In this document: in pieces, positions 8,863 through 20,414 of the stretch
Position numbering within the stretch: position 1 is the stretch's first letter
Layout of the letters: every line of letters starts with the position of its first letter
Assembly: GCA_003003615.1 (NCBI GenBank)
Contig: PVWD01000007.1
Span: forward strand, 1-60,826
Direction of reading: 5' to 3'
Source of the DNA: a filamentous cyanobacterium CCP2
GTDB taxonomy: Bacteria > Cyanobacteriota > Cyanobacteriia > Elainellales > Elainellaceae
Length of the DNA: 60,826 nt
The notes under the pieces: model-generated
What the model saw: the letters and a program-made list of their open reading frames with translations, nothing else
Database searches by the model: none
Told to the model about the DNA's origin: nothing
Made by a program: the position numbers and the translations under genes

Positions 8863-9270
8863 ATGTTTATTGATACTTCGGGTTGGGGAAACCTCTATAT
8901 TCCAACTGAAAACTACCATTCGCACGCTGTTCAGTGCTTCCAGCAAGCAAGACAACAACGGCAAACCTTGATCACAACGAATTACATCATTATGGAACTC
9001 GTTGCTTTGCTCAACAGTCCGCTACAGGTTTCTCGCCCTCGCGTGTTTGAAATTGTTGATTCTATCAAAGCAGCTTCCTTTGTTCAGGTGATTCACATTA
9101 GTTCTGAAATAGATTTCAGTGCCTGGGAGCTTTGTAAAAGTAGAGCTGATAAAACTTGGTCTTTAGTCGATTGTTCTTCATTCATTGTGATGCAGCAATT
9201 AAACATTCACAAGGCACTCACAACCGATCGCCATTTTGAGCAAGCAGGTTTTATGCGCCTTCTGAAATAG
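8863..9270 (+). CDS. vapC: VapC-like PIN-domain ribonuclease toxin
   Basis: A 135-residue PIN-domain protein. The acidic residues of the active site are visible: Asp4 (MFIDTSGW), the conserved Glu in helix 3 (IIMELVALL, about residue 45), Asp near residue 105 (SLVDCSSFIVM) and the distal Asp in ALTTDRHFEQAGF. VapC enzymes are Mg-dependent RNases that cleave tRNA or rRNA and are neutralised by the antitoxin encoded just upstream. The ATG follows the antitoxin stop after one base, so expression is probably translationally coupled. Confidence 0.88.
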   Translation: MFIDTSGWGNLYIPTENYHSHAVQCFQQARQQRQTLITTNYIIMELVALLNSPLQVSRPRVFEIVDSIKAASFVQVIHISSEIDFSAWELCKSRADKTWSLVDCSSFIVMQQLNIHKALTTDRHFEQAGFMRLLK

Positions 9271-9360
9271 CGATTGCATCACTTATCCCAGGCTTTCAAC
9301 CTAAATCACTTGAATCACCGTTTTCCTCAATCGCCCCTAACGCTTCATACGGCAATTCAC

Positions 9361-9412
9361 TCGTTCTATTTAGCTGACTGGGCGGGCAAGATGCTCACTC
9401 CACAAGAATTCT
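9361..9412 (-). repeat. Dispersed intergenic repeat, copy 2 (short)
   Basis: Reverse-strand copy. The core reads GACTGGGCGGGCAAGATGC, followed by TCACTCCACAAGAATTC. The distal TTTAATCTACGATC arm present in copies 1 and 3 is missing or too diverged to see. It lies between vapC and the XRE regulator. Confidence 0.75.
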
Positions 9413-9441
9413 GGTGTATTTAATGTAGACGATCGCCTTAC

Positions 9442-9687
9442 CTACTCTGGCTCAATCGGGCCAAAATCATCAGGAATATCACCAACTTGAAGTTTCAAGA
9501 TTTGCATTAGGGCTTTCCACTGGCGCGGAGTGAGCTTTGCCTCCGTCTCTCCAGCAATCCAGCGTTGGTAAGTCCGAAGTGGCACACCACAATGTACCGC
9601 AAACTCAGCTTGCGACAAATTAGTCCGCTCAATCCTTAACGTTTCAATTAAAGATTCAGGCTCTTGAGGTCGTCGATCTCTTTTCAT
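9442..9687 (-). CDS. Small XRE-family transcriptional regulator
   Basis: An 81-residue protein that is almost entirely a helix-turn-helix of the Cro/CI type: LSQAEFAVHCGVPLRTYQRWIAGE spans about residues 24-47 and an acidic tail follows. Size and organisation suggest an autoregulator or an orphan antitoxin. It is divergent from the 115-residue gene at 9755, and the gap between them has two direct repeats plus a palindrome that are natural operators. The start region has no clear ribosome-binding site. Confidence 0.85.
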   Translation of the reverse strand: MKRDRRPQEPESLIETLRIERTNLSQAEFAVHCGVPLRTYQRWIAGETEAKLTPRQWKALMQILKLQVGDIPDDFGPIEPE

Positions 9688-9696
9688 TTACAGAAT

Positions 9697-9741
9697 TGAC
9701 GCGCCATATTGACACAAAATCTCTGACGCGCCATAATGGCG
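9697..9741. promoter_or_regulatory. Direct-repeat/palindromic operator region
   Basis: TGACGCGCCATA occurs at 9697-9708 and again at 9724-9735, 27 bp apart, about 2.5 helical turns. The second copy overlaps the perfect palindrome CGCCAT-A-ATGGCG (9729-9741). It lies between two divergent genes, one encoding an XRE protein, so it probably autoregulates that gene. Confidence 0.7.
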
Positions 9742-9754
9742 TAATCAAATAGAA

Positions 9755-10102
9755 ATGAAGGCCAAACAACCAGAAAACCCTCTAGTTGTTCGATCGCCCT
9801 GCTTTCCAATGCTCTATTTTATCGACATACCGCAACTTATGAGCTACCAAGATTCCCTTCGTCCTTGGGTAATTTACCAACTTTTACCCAACTGCCAACG
9901 CCTCACCGTCGATCGCTTCCGTCGTCGCAGCGAAGCCGACAACTATCTGCGGGTTCTAAAACGCCTTCAGCCCCATGCTGAATATACGATCGCCTTTGAG
10001 ATGGAAGAAGATCTAGAAACTGACCAAAATCCTTCAGATGAATTGTCCTTGGAAGCCAAACTAGAACAAAATGGGAACAATTCCCAGATGAAAATACACT
10101 AA
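9755..10102 (+). CDS. Conserved hypothetical protein
   Basis: A 115-residue protein I cannot assign to a named family. The segment SLRPWVIYQLLPNCQRLTVDRFRRRSEADNYLRVLKRL looks like a short cyanobacterial domain of unknown function; the N-terminal 30 residues and the acidic, Gln/Asn-rich C-terminus are poorly conserved in character. Translation may begin at the internal ATG for MSYQDSLRPW (about 9839). It is divergent from the XRE gene, and its last 42 bases overlap the end of the UbiA gene on the other strand. Confidence 0.6.
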   Translation: MKAKQPENPLVVRSPCFPMLYFIDIPQLMSYQDSLRPWVIYQLLPNCQRLTVDRFRRRSEADNYLRVLKRLQPHAEYTIAFEMEEDLETDQNPSDELSLEAKLEQNGNNSQMKIH

Positions 10103-10969
10103 AAATATCCACAGTTCTGAGATTAACGTTAACCCATTTGCCCACTTTGGAACCGGACGAACCAGAAACCGCCAGGCTGTAAGTACCGAAGCCGTCAACA
10201 AAAACAGCAACGTTAACGCGATCGGAATCATAAACTGAATCTGTGCCGCCGCCATTAAGGCAGCAATTGCCATCAACCAAATGACGCTTAACCAAATCAA
10301 CACAGCCTTTTTCGTTCCCCATAAAGCTGAATCAGGTCTAGTCTCTGATTTTTCCTCTTTGGGCGATCGAATTTTCTGTCTAAGCTGAATGACAACTCCA
10401 ACGAAAAAACTTACAGCCAAAAACCCACCCAATTGACCAGAACCAGAACCCGTCCTCATCCACGCCAACAAACTGGTGTAAAACGCCACTAAGGGGACGA
10501 TCGCCGCCTGACAGAAGAGATAAACCAACGGTCTGTTCGTTATCCCCTGGAAAATAAAAAAGTCTTTTACCAGCAGAGTGATGTAGCCCCATATCACCCC
10601 CAGCATTGCCACCAGAGGCCACCCCACAGATAAAGCCAATCCAAGCTGCACTAATCCACTCGCAATCAAGAAAACTTTCAGTTCCTCTAGCGAAATCGCT
10701 CCGCGTGGCAAAGGATAATGCGGGCGGTAAATGGCATCTTCCTTGAAATCCTTTAGGTCATCAACAACCTGCAACTGTAGGAAAAACAGAGCAACATTAA
10801 TAAAAGCAACGAACCCCAAGCCCAAAAACTGTGAAACCGATCGCTCGGCCGTCCCTCCCTGGAGCATGAACGAATAACCGATCGCCGCAAAACTGAAGAC
10901 GGCTACTAACAATCCAGTTTTAACAAGGGAAAAGCGTTCCTGTTGATAGGTCAACCAGCGCGAGAGCAT
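10061..10969 (-). CDS. UbiA-family prenyltransferase
   Basis: A 302-residue integral membrane protein with about eight or nine hydrophobic segments. The first Asp-rich motif of UbiA enzymes (VVDDLKDFKED, about residues 68-78) binds Mg and prenyl diphosphate. The second motif is less canonical, the nearest candidate being the loop around LLVKDFFIFQGITNRP (about residues 133-148). UbiA enzymes prenylate aromatic acceptors for quinones, chlorophyll or haem; the acceptor here is not evident and it is not a typical ChlG or UbiA. It stands alone, tail-to-tail with the gene at 9755. Confidence 0.8.
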   Translation of the reverse strand: MLSRWLTYQQERFSLVKTGLLVAVFSFAAIGYSFMLQGGTAERSVSQFLGLGFVAFINVALFFLQLQVVDDLKDFKEDAIYRPHYPLPRGAISLEELKVFLIASGLVQLGLALSVGWPLVAMLGVIWGYITLLVKDFFIFQGITNRPLVYLFCQAAIVPLVAFYTSLLAWMRTGSGSGQLGGFLAVSFFVGVVIQLRQKIRSPKEEKSETRPDSALWGTKKAVLIWLSVIWLMAIAALMAAAQIQFMIPIALTLLFLLTASVLTAWRFLVRPVPKWANGLTLISELWIFLVYFHLGIVPILF

Positions 10970-11089
10970 AAATCTGCGATCTTTATCGGAGGATTCTTAC
11001 CCGTTTAGACGAGCCAAGAAGTGCTACTAACCTTAGCTCACTATCGAGGATTAGGAGCTAAAACCTAAAAAACGTAATGCTCAATACAG

Positions 11090-13153
11090 TCAGTTTGCAT
11101 CTTCCATCATCAACACTCGCACCAAAAACGCCCACCGATCGCTAATTTCCTCAATGATTTTGGCAGTGGGCTTTCCGGCACCGTGTCCGGCTTTGGTTTC
11201 AATCCGAATCAGAACGGGAGCCTCCCCAGTGTGGGCAGCTTGCAGGGCAGCAGCAAATTTGAAACTGTGGGCAGGGACAACGCGATCGTCGTGGTCGGCC
11301 GTGGTGATCAGTGTGGCAGGGTAGTCCGTTCCTGGCTTCAAGTTGTGTAGGGGTGAATAGGCGTAGATGGCTTTGAATTCTTCTGGATCATCCGGTGAGC
11401 CATACTCCGCACACCAGGCCCAGCCGATCGTAAATTGATGAAACCGCAGCATATCCATCACGCCCACCGCAGGCAAGGCCGCCCCAAACAGATCCGGACG
11501 TTGGGTCATGCAGGCTCCCACCAGCAATCCGCCATTACTACCCCCGGCGATCGCTAACTTTTTCGGTGAAGTGTACTGATTTGCAATCAACCATTCTGCC
11601 GCCGCAATGAAATCATCAAACACGTTTTGCTTATTCAGCTTCATCCCCGCCTGATGCCACTCTTCCCCATACTCTCCACCGCCACGCAAATTCGCTACCG
11701 CATACACCCCACCCAACTCCATCCACACCAAATTGCTGGGCGAAAAGGAGGGAGTCAGGGAAATATTAAAACCGCCATAGCCATAGAGGTAAGTCGGATT
11801 TTGTCCATTCAGCACCAAGCCCTTTTTGTGAGTGATAAACATGGGCACTTGGGTGCCGTCTTTGCTGGAATAAAAGACCTGCCGCGTTTCATAGTCGTCT
11901 GGGTTAAAGTCCACGTTGGGCTGACGAAAGACAGTGCTTTCATCAGTTTCCATGTTGTAGCGATAGATGGTTGTGGGAGTGGTGAATCCGGTGAAGCTGT
12001 AAAAGGTTTCTGTATCGTACCGTTTGCCGCCAAAGCCGCCCGCCGAACCCAGTCCAGGGAGCGTCACATTGCGAACAAAGGAACCATCTAGGTTAAAAAC
12101 TTTCACCTGCGTATGGGCATCTTTCAGGTAAGATGCCATAAACTGGTTGTTGAGTAGCCCTACTCCCTCCAGGGTTTCTTCCGCTTCCGGAATCAGTTCT
12201 TGCCAATGAGCCGCATCAGGGTTAGTTAAGTCGATCGCCACGACTCGTCCTCGCGGTGCTTCCAAATCCGTCTGTATCCAGAAGGTAGAGCCGTCGTTGT
12301 CAATGAAGTTGTAGCTCGCTTCAAAGGTGTGAATTAGTTCCACCATTGGGCTGGCTAAATCACTTAAATCTTTGTAGAACAAGAGGTTTTTAGAATCTGT
12401 GCCTTTCCAAACCGTCACAATCAAATATCGCCCGTCTTCCGTCACCGAACCGCTAAAGCCCCACTCCTTTTCATCCGGACGCTCATAAACCAACACATCA
12501 TCCAGTTGAGACGTACCGAGGCGGTGGTAGTAGAGCTTCTGGAAATAGTTCACCTGCTCTAGCTTGTTGGCTTCGTTTGGCTCGTCGTAGCGCGAATAAA
12601 AGAAGCCTTGATGGTCATCCGTCCAACTGGCTCCAGAGAACTTAATCCACTGAAGGTGATCCTCCAAGTCCTCGCCTGTCTCCACATCGCGCACCTTCCA
12701 CTCTTGCCAATCGGAACCTGCGGTAGACAACCCGTAGGCCAAAAAACGGGCATTTTCGCTGATGGCTAAGCCAGATAAGGCGATCGTCCCATCTTCCGAC
12801 AGCGTATTGGGGTTGAGTAATTCCCTTGGCTCTGCCTCCAAACTCGGCAAAGTATACAGCACACTTTGATTTTGCAACCCGTCATTTTTGAAATAAAAGT
12901 AGCGGTTTTCCTTCTTAAACGGAGTACCGTACTTTTCGTAGTTCCAAAGCGTGGTAATGCGCTGCCGGATCGATTCCCGAACAGGAATGTCTTGCAGGTA
13001 GGCGAACGTTACCTGATTCTGTGCCTCAATCCAAGCCTTGGTTTCAGGAGAGCTAGGATCTTCAAGCCAACGGTACGGGTCAGCCACCGAAATGCCGTGA
13101 TAGTGATCAACTTGCTCTGCCTGATGGGTATCGGGATATGAATGAAGAGGCAT
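11090..13153 (-). CDS. Prolyl oligopeptidase (family S9A)
   Basis: A 687-residue cytoplasmic serine peptidase of normal family length. The N-terminal signature DPYRWLEDPSSPETKAWIEAQN is followed by the beta-propeller (about residues 70-400) and an alpha/beta hydrolase domain. The catalytic Ser lies in AIAGGSNGGLLVGA, the Asp in TTADHDDRVVPAHS and the His in KAGHGAGKPTAK. It cleaves short peptides after proline. The ATG at 13153 has AGGA about 10 nt upstream. There are no operon partners: the UbiA gene is 120 bp away on the same strand and a long non-coding stretch lies upstream. Confidence 0.95.
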   Translation of the reverse strand: MPLHSYPDTHQAEQVDHYHGISVADPYRWLEDPSSPETKAWIEAQNQVTFAYLQDIPVRESIRQRITTLWNYEKYGTPFKKENRYFYFKNDGLQNQSVLYTLPSLEAEPRELLNPNTLSEDGTIALSGLAISENARFLAYGLSTAGSDWQEWKVRDVETGEDLEDHLQWIKFSGASWTDDHQGFFYSRYDEPNEANKLEQVNYFQKLYYHRLGTSQLDDVLVYERPDEKEWGFSGSVTEDGRYLIVTVWKGTDSKNLLFYKDLSDLASPMVELIHTFEASYNFIDNDGSTFWIQTDLEAPRGRVVAIDLTNPDAAHWQELIPEAEETLEGVGLLNNQFMASYLKDAHTQVKVFNLDGSFVRNVTLPGLGSAGGFGGKRYDTETFYSFTGFTTPTTIYRYNMETDESTVFRQPNVDFNPDDYETRQVFYSSKDGTQVPMFITHKKGLVLNGQNPTYLYGYGGFNISLTPSFSPSNLVWMELGGVYAVANLRGGGEYGEEWHQAGMKLNKQNVFDDFIAAAEWLIANQYTSPKKLAIAGGSNGGLLVGACMTQRPDLFGAALPAVGVMDMLRFHQFTIGWAWCAEYGSPDDPEEFKAIYAYSPLHNLKPGTDYPATLITTADHDDRVVPAHSFKFAAALQAAHTGEAPVLIRIETKAGHGAGKPTAKIIEEISDRWAFLVRVLMMEDAN

Positions 13154-13972
13154 AACTGAACATCCTGTGCAACAGTTTCAATGTTACAGATTTGATGCAA
13201 TAAATCTGCTGGCTTTTGGAGATATTTTACGCGCAAGGCATCAGCCAGGCTCCATTTAGCTAAATTGTGTTCTACCAGTCGAAGGGATGAGCAGCCGAGA
13301 GCATTCCACTAATGCCAATGGATCTTCCGTAGCGCGGACATCTTGCCTGCCAATGAGCGATCGGTCATGCAAATGCAATGGGAGGCACCCTATTCAGGCA
13401 AGCTGGATGTTTGGACAAGATAAATGCACAGATAGCAGCAAAAATTTATTAGATATTTGTATTTCAGTATATCTCTTGAAGTTAAAGTAAAAATAACGAC
13501 TCAAGCAATGGAAAAAGCCGTATTTTTTCAGTAAGCTTAATGACAAGTTCGATCGAGTTTTAGTGATATAGCCCTCAGTCTACGTAAATTTCGGTATTAA
13601 AAATTGCCCTATAACTTTAGTGCTAATTTAAGGGAAGATGTGTCTATTCTTACTCTATGCTAGAGTTGCGTAGGTTATGTTAGTTTTGTCCAGTTCGTAT
13701 GCCCCTCGAATCACACATCCCTTATTTAACTTGTGTGTGCGGCTTGTGTGTTCGTCCCAACCCATAGCAGTACGCAATCGCCCCAATTTGCGTCTTTTTG
13801 CTCACTAGTATCAGCGGTTACTGGTCTTAACTGGTAGTCCCGATATTGATGACGATCGTCCCTTAGACCCGTTCTTATGTTTCCATAGCGATTCCCTGTA
13901 GGAGTCGTTCAAGCAATCATGCTTTGGCATGAACAACCACTTAACACCTTTTATACAGTTGGCAGAGCATCT
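13154..13972. other. Long non-coding stretch
   Basis: About 820 bp without a convincing gene. At 13334-13355 a fragment (GACATCTTGCCTGCC) looks like a decayed core of the dispersed repeat. Small open frames on both strands lack ribosome sites and family resemblance. The right part must hold the promoter of the PEP-CTERM gene. Confidence 0.6.
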
Positions 13973-14767
13973 ATGAACTTCAAACATACCCTTGCGCTTG
14001 TTGGTTTCTTTGGAGCCGCTATGACCGTTGCGGCACCTGTTCAGGCAGCTAGTCTGATGCCTGCGGATCTGGGCTTGCCAACCTTGTCCGAGAGTACGCC
14101 TGTTGGAAATGGACTTGCTGCTCCTATTTCTCAGATCCCATACCAAACCAGAGCGTTCACACCATCCCAGGACTTAAAAGTAAAGTTCAGCGTCCAAATG
14201 GATGGATTGGGCAGCCGAGGCATGGGACTCTCTAGCTTCGGTTATTTCCTTCCTGGTCAGGGTGAAGCAAGCTTCGTCTCTATTTTTAGTGAAACAACAC
14301 CTTACAACACAGGAGCGAGAGCACACACAAATGACTGGCTTGGAACTTGCGGTGGTGCGATTACAGGCTTATGTGAAGTGCTAGTTACCTTCAGGGCAGG
14401 CACGTCCTATCAGCTTGGACTCCTCAGCCAAGGACTCCGTACCTTTGGCTTGGGTGTCATGGATTCTTATACGTTTGATGCTGTCTCCGACCAGTTTTAT
14501 GACCCAACCTCCAGACAGTACAATGCCGCCCACAGCAGCAAATTTGTGACAGTCAGCCAAGAGGGCATGTTGTTTATTGGTATGGAAGATGGCGAATTCG
14601 TCCAAACGAAAGCCTCCCGCACGAATCCAGCCACTTACTACTATGACTACCAGGATTGGGTCGTAAAGGCGGAAGCCGTACCTGAACCTGCAACCCTCGC
14701 AGGATTGGGAATGATTGGCGGTGGGCTGATCCTGTCTCGTCGTCGCAAATCCAAGCAGATGGCATAG
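13973..14767 (+). CDS. PEP-CTERM exosortase-sorted secreted protein
   Basis: A 264-residue exported protein. Residues 1-25 form a signal peptide (MNFKHTLALVGFFGAAMTVAAPVQA). The C-terminus is a textbook PEP-CTERM tripartite signal: VPEPATLAGLG, a hydrophobic span MIGGGLIL and the basic SRRRKSK. Such proteins are cleaved and anchored by EpsH-type exosortase and usually belong to the extracellular matrix. The middle has no recognisable domain. The ATG at 13973 is chosen because it begins the signal peptide; an upstream ATG at 13919 would put 18 polar residues before it. Confidence 0.9.
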   Translation: MNFKHTLALVGFFGAAMTVAAPVQAASLMPADLGLPTLSESTPVGNGLAAPISQIPYQTRAFTPSQDLKVKFSVQMDGLGSRGMGLSSFGYFLPGQGEASFVSIFSETTPYNTGARAHTNDWLGTCGGAITGLCEVLVTFRAGTSYQLGLLSQGLRTFGLGVMDSYTFDAVSDQFYDPTSRQYNAAHSSKFVTVSQEGMLFIGMEDGEFVQTKASRTNPATYYYDYQDWVVKAEAVPEPATLAGLGMIGGGLILSRRRKSKQMA

Positions 14768-14803
14768 TGCCCCATTCCTTGGGAATGTACATTCAATAAC
14801 CTG

Positions 14804-14880
14804 AAATTCTTGTGGGGTGGGCATCTTGCCCGCCCAGTCAAGCAAGCAGAGCGGTAGCACAGGTGATTTAATCCACGATC
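14804..14880 (+). repeat. Dispersed intergenic repeat, copy 3
   Basis: The best-preserved copy: AAATTCTTGTGGGGTGG, the core GGGCATCTTGCCCGCCCA, GTCAAGCAAGCAGAGCGG and GGTGATTTAATCCACGATC. It sits between the PEP-CTERM gene and the sqdX terminator, in a short gap shared by two convergent genes. Confidence 0.85.
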
Positions 14881-14946
14881 CTCCATTTGATTGGTCACGT
14901 AGGGGCAAACAGGCGTTTGTTTCTACTACTCGCAGACATCATAAGC

Positions 14947-14976
14947 AAAAAGCCCTTTGGTTATGTCAAAGGGCTT
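14947..14976 (-). terminator. Rho-independent terminator of sqdX
   Basis: AAGCCCTTTG (14950-14959) and CAAAGGGCTT (14967-14976) make a perfect 10-bp stem. Read on the minus strand it ends in TTTTTGC, and it lies about 75 nt after the sqdX stop. Confidence 0.85.
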
Positions 14977-15049
14977 CTTCACGTTTTTGAGCAATGTTCT
15001 TTGAGCAGTGGATTCAAGTAATGTTCTTTGAGCAATGTTCTTCAAAGAA

Positions 15050-16183
15050 CTAAGCGGCTGAAGGCATCGCTCCCGTTGCCAGAACCGATCGATAAAACCC
15101 TTGAAGCTGTCGTGTGGCGGCTGCCCAACCCCACTTTTCAGCTTCCTGCCGAGCATTTCGCCTTAGCACCTCGCGTTCGAGCTGATGTACCAGCAAGCGT
15201 TTTGTCGCCCCGATCGCCCCATTCTCATCCTGGGGATCAAACAAATAACCGTTGACACCATCCGTCACGATATCAGGAATTCCCCCAGCATTTGCAGCAA
15301 TCACCGGACATCCAGCAGCCATCGCTTCCAGGAGCACCAGTCCTAACGTTTCAGTCCGAGAAGGAAAGACAAAGGCATCAGCTGAGGCAAAGGCTGCTGC
15401 CAGGTTTTTCCCAGTCAAATAGCCAACAAAGTGAGTGGGTGTTCCCTCGAAATGTTTTTCAAGCTCCTGGCGGTAAGGCCCATCTCCAACTAGAGCCAGG
15501 CGAGCATTAGGAATTGCTTCTAAAACAGGTTTAATGCGATCGATTTCTTTCTCCGCCGAGAGCCGACCCACGTATAGCAGAATGGGACTTTCAGGATGTC
15601 CCTGGGAAAGATGCGATCGAACTTCCTGGCTGGCCAATTCCGGACGAAATAGCTCAGTATCAACCCCTTTCTGCCATACTTCTACCCGCTCAATCCCATG
15701 AGAAGTTAAGGCCTCCTGCATGGCAGTAGACGTACATAAGTTAATCTGCGCCTGGTTATGAAGTGCCTTCAAAAGTTCCCACAGCACCCCTTCCAGCATC
15801 CCTAAGCCATAATGCTCCAAATACTTCGGCAAATGGGTGTGGTAAGAAGCAACCAGCGGCACATCCAGAGATTTGGCGTAATACAGCCCTCCTAACCCCA
15901 GCACCGCCGGATTCACAATATGAATCAAATCTGGGCGAAAGTCTTCTAAAATTTGGCGGATAGAGGGGCGAGGAAGAGCCAATTTCAATTCTGGATAAAG
16001 CGGCAAAGGAAACCCAGGAACCCCGCAAATTTGGGCACCTTTGTATTCTCGCAATCCACCGTCTGGGGAGAACACCATCACCTGATCGCCCATTCGTTGG
16101 AGGTGATCAACAGTGTGGCTGAGACGGGTGACAATCCCATCGACTTTAGGCAGAAAGGTTTCTGTAAAAAGAGCGATTCGCAT
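15050..16183 (-). CDS. sqdX: SqdX: sulfoquinovosyltransferase, GT4 family
   Basis: A 377-residue GT4 glycosyltransferase that transfers sulfoquinovose from UDP-sulfoquinovose to diacylglycerol, the last step of thylakoid sulfolipid (SQDG) synthesis. The N-terminal half begins MRIALFTETFLPKVDGIVTR, the acceptor-side signature of SqdX/SQD2. The C-terminal half has ILLYVGRLSAEKEID and the nucleotide-sugar site FPSRTETLGLVLLEAMAAGCPVIA with the EX7E glutamates. It lies 205 bp downstream of sqdB on the same strand, so the two form the conserved SQDG pair. ATG 16183 begins the conserved N-terminus. Confidence 0.93.
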   Translation of the reverse strand: MRIALFTETFLPKVDGIVTRLSHTVDHLQRMGDQVMVFSPDGGLREYKGAQICGVPGFPLPLYPELKLALPRPSIRQILEDFRPDLIHIVNPAVLGLGGLYYAKSLDVPLVASYHTHLPKYLEHYGLGMLEGVLWELLKALHNQAQINLCTSTAMQEALTSHGIERVEVWQKGVDTELFRPELASQEVRSHLSQGHPESPILLYVGRLSAEKEIDRIKPVLEAIPNARLALVGDGPYRQELEKHFEGTPTHFVGYLTGKNLAAAFASADAFVFPSRTETLGLVLLEAMAAGCPVIAANAGGIPDIVTDGVNGYLFDPQDENGAIGATKRLLVHQLEREVLRRNARQEAEKWGWAAATRQLQGFYRSVLATGAMPSAA

Positions 16184-16200
16184 AGGTGAGAGAACTTAGG

Positions 16201-16386
16201 GGCTAGAAAATGGGGATTGGGGAGCCGGGAGTAGGGAGTGGGGAAGAATGTGAGTTCGTAACGCTGACTTTGTAATTGGGTAAATTCTCTATGGCTAAAG
16301 AAGCCAGCGAATTGAGAACAGTGAATTGAGAGTCATGTTCAAGTTTGATTCCCGATTCCCAATTCCCGATTCCCCACTCCCTAAAT
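16201..16386. repeat. Cyanobacterial heptameric short repeats
   Basis: Two short arrays of 7-bp-periodic G-rich sequence: GGGGATTGGGGAGCCGGGAG around 16211-16244 and its inverse TTCCCGATTCCCAATTCCC around 16348-16380. Together they could pair into a long imperfect stem between sqdX and sqdB. Short tandem repeats of this CCCCAATCCCC type are common in cyanobacterial intergenic DNA. Confidence 0.65.
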
Positions 16387-16388
16387 GC

Positions 16389-17582
<1,194 letters not shown>

Positions 17583-17920
17583 CTAAATCTATCAGGTTTA
17601 TGCCCCCCATAGACCACTTTGTTATTGCAATTCTGTAACTTAAAGTCACAATTTCTCAAGTCTTTTTTGAGGCAGTTTACTTGAAAGCAGCTATTTTCAA
17701 GCTTTGGGAGCCAGTTTTTTCATTGGCCAAAGCTAGATTTGTGTCGGGTGATAGATGAGTAAATACTTCTTTGGAAGTGGGTTCAATCCTAGTTCATTTG
17801 GCTCTTCAGGTCGGTCAGGAGCCTAACAGTCTGGCGTAGGTTGGCGTGGAGATGACCGATCGCATCCTGGAATTCTGATTGATTTTGCTGCATGACAAAG
17901 GCAGTGGCTGCAAAGTTTGC

Positions 17921-18202
17921 TCAAAGTGACTCATCCTTAACCGATGGATCAGCAAAGATCTTATCAGCAGACGCTCTAGGGGGAACCTTCTTACAGGATT
18001 CAATGCCTTGGAGCGTTTTTGATGTCGCTGCTGGAGTAGGATGAGCAATGGGTTCTTTTGAAGCAGTAGGAATGAGCCAAGCAAATGTAGACTCGGCACC
18101 TGAGGAAATGGGATTGCGGGATGGGGTAGTGAGTTGAGTATAGACGACGAGTGCGATCGTAATGAGGGCGGAAGTGAGCCAGGAACTGTTGCGGCGAGTC
18201 AT
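17921..18202 (-). CDS. Small membrane-anchored or exported hypothetical protein
   Basis: A 93-residue protein with a positively charged start and a hydrophobic segment (SSWLTSALITIALVVYT, residues 6-22) that would be a signal anchor or signal peptide. The remainder is Ser/Thr/Pro/Lys-rich with no recognisable domain. AGAAGG lies about 10 nt before the ATG. An overlapping frame (17815-18099) has no comparable features. It may be a short secreted or periplasmic protein; the gene call itself is moderately secure. Confidence 0.5.
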   Translation of the reverse strand: MTRRNSSWLTSALITIALVVYTQLTTPSRNPISSGAESTFAWLIPTASKEPIAHPTPAATSKTLQGIESCKKVPPRASADKIFADPSVKDESL

Positions 18203-18252
18203 CTTGTGTGCCTTCTGAGTGTGTGCCCTCTAAAAGTGCTTATATCTACAAC

Positions 18253-18303
18253 GACCCAGATAATCCGCTTTCCGAACAGCACTCGTTGAGTGGGTCTTTT
18301 TTC
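18253..18303 (+). ncRNA. Possible small RNA or leader ending in a terminator hairpin
   Basis: GACCCA (18253-18258) can pair with TGGGTC (18293-18298), enclosing an inner stem CACTC-gtt-GAGTG and followed by six T residues. This looks like an intrinsic terminator on the plus strand, but no plus-strand gene lies upstream for over 3 kb. It may end a small RNA started near the TATATC at about 18241, or act as an attenuator. No known RNA family is recognised. Confidence 0.3.
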
Positions 18304-18586
18304 ACCCGATTGGTCAAATTTCCTAGCCCAGTTGGGTCAGTGTGATGTAAATCACGAACCTTTTTTCCTGTCGATACCGTCACTTAGAAGGGAATACTAT
18401 CGATACCGAGGTCGTTTAACAGGTTGTATGGCCGTAGCGATGGATTTAGGACACTTTCCGTGGTTCCAGCCCTATTCGTTCATGGGGTTCGGCACCTTCA
18501 AGGGTTCTAACCTACCCATCTGTTGCCATAACGGTCAATCTGGGCGATCGACTGACGTATCAGCGACGTATCAGTAATGAACACCT

Positions 18587-20368
<1,782 letters not shown>

Positions 20369-20414
20369 TAAATTTTTTATGATAAATTAATACAGATGTT
20401 CTAATTCAATCTGT

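Noticed and set aside
17780-17800. GGGTTCAATCCTAG, tRNA T-arm-like sequence
   Set aside because: No acceptor, D or anticodon arm can be built around it.
18290-18577. 95-codon plus-strand frame before the lysozyme gene
   Set aside because: It begins inside a terminator hairpin, lacks a ribosome site and has no recognisable sequence pattern.
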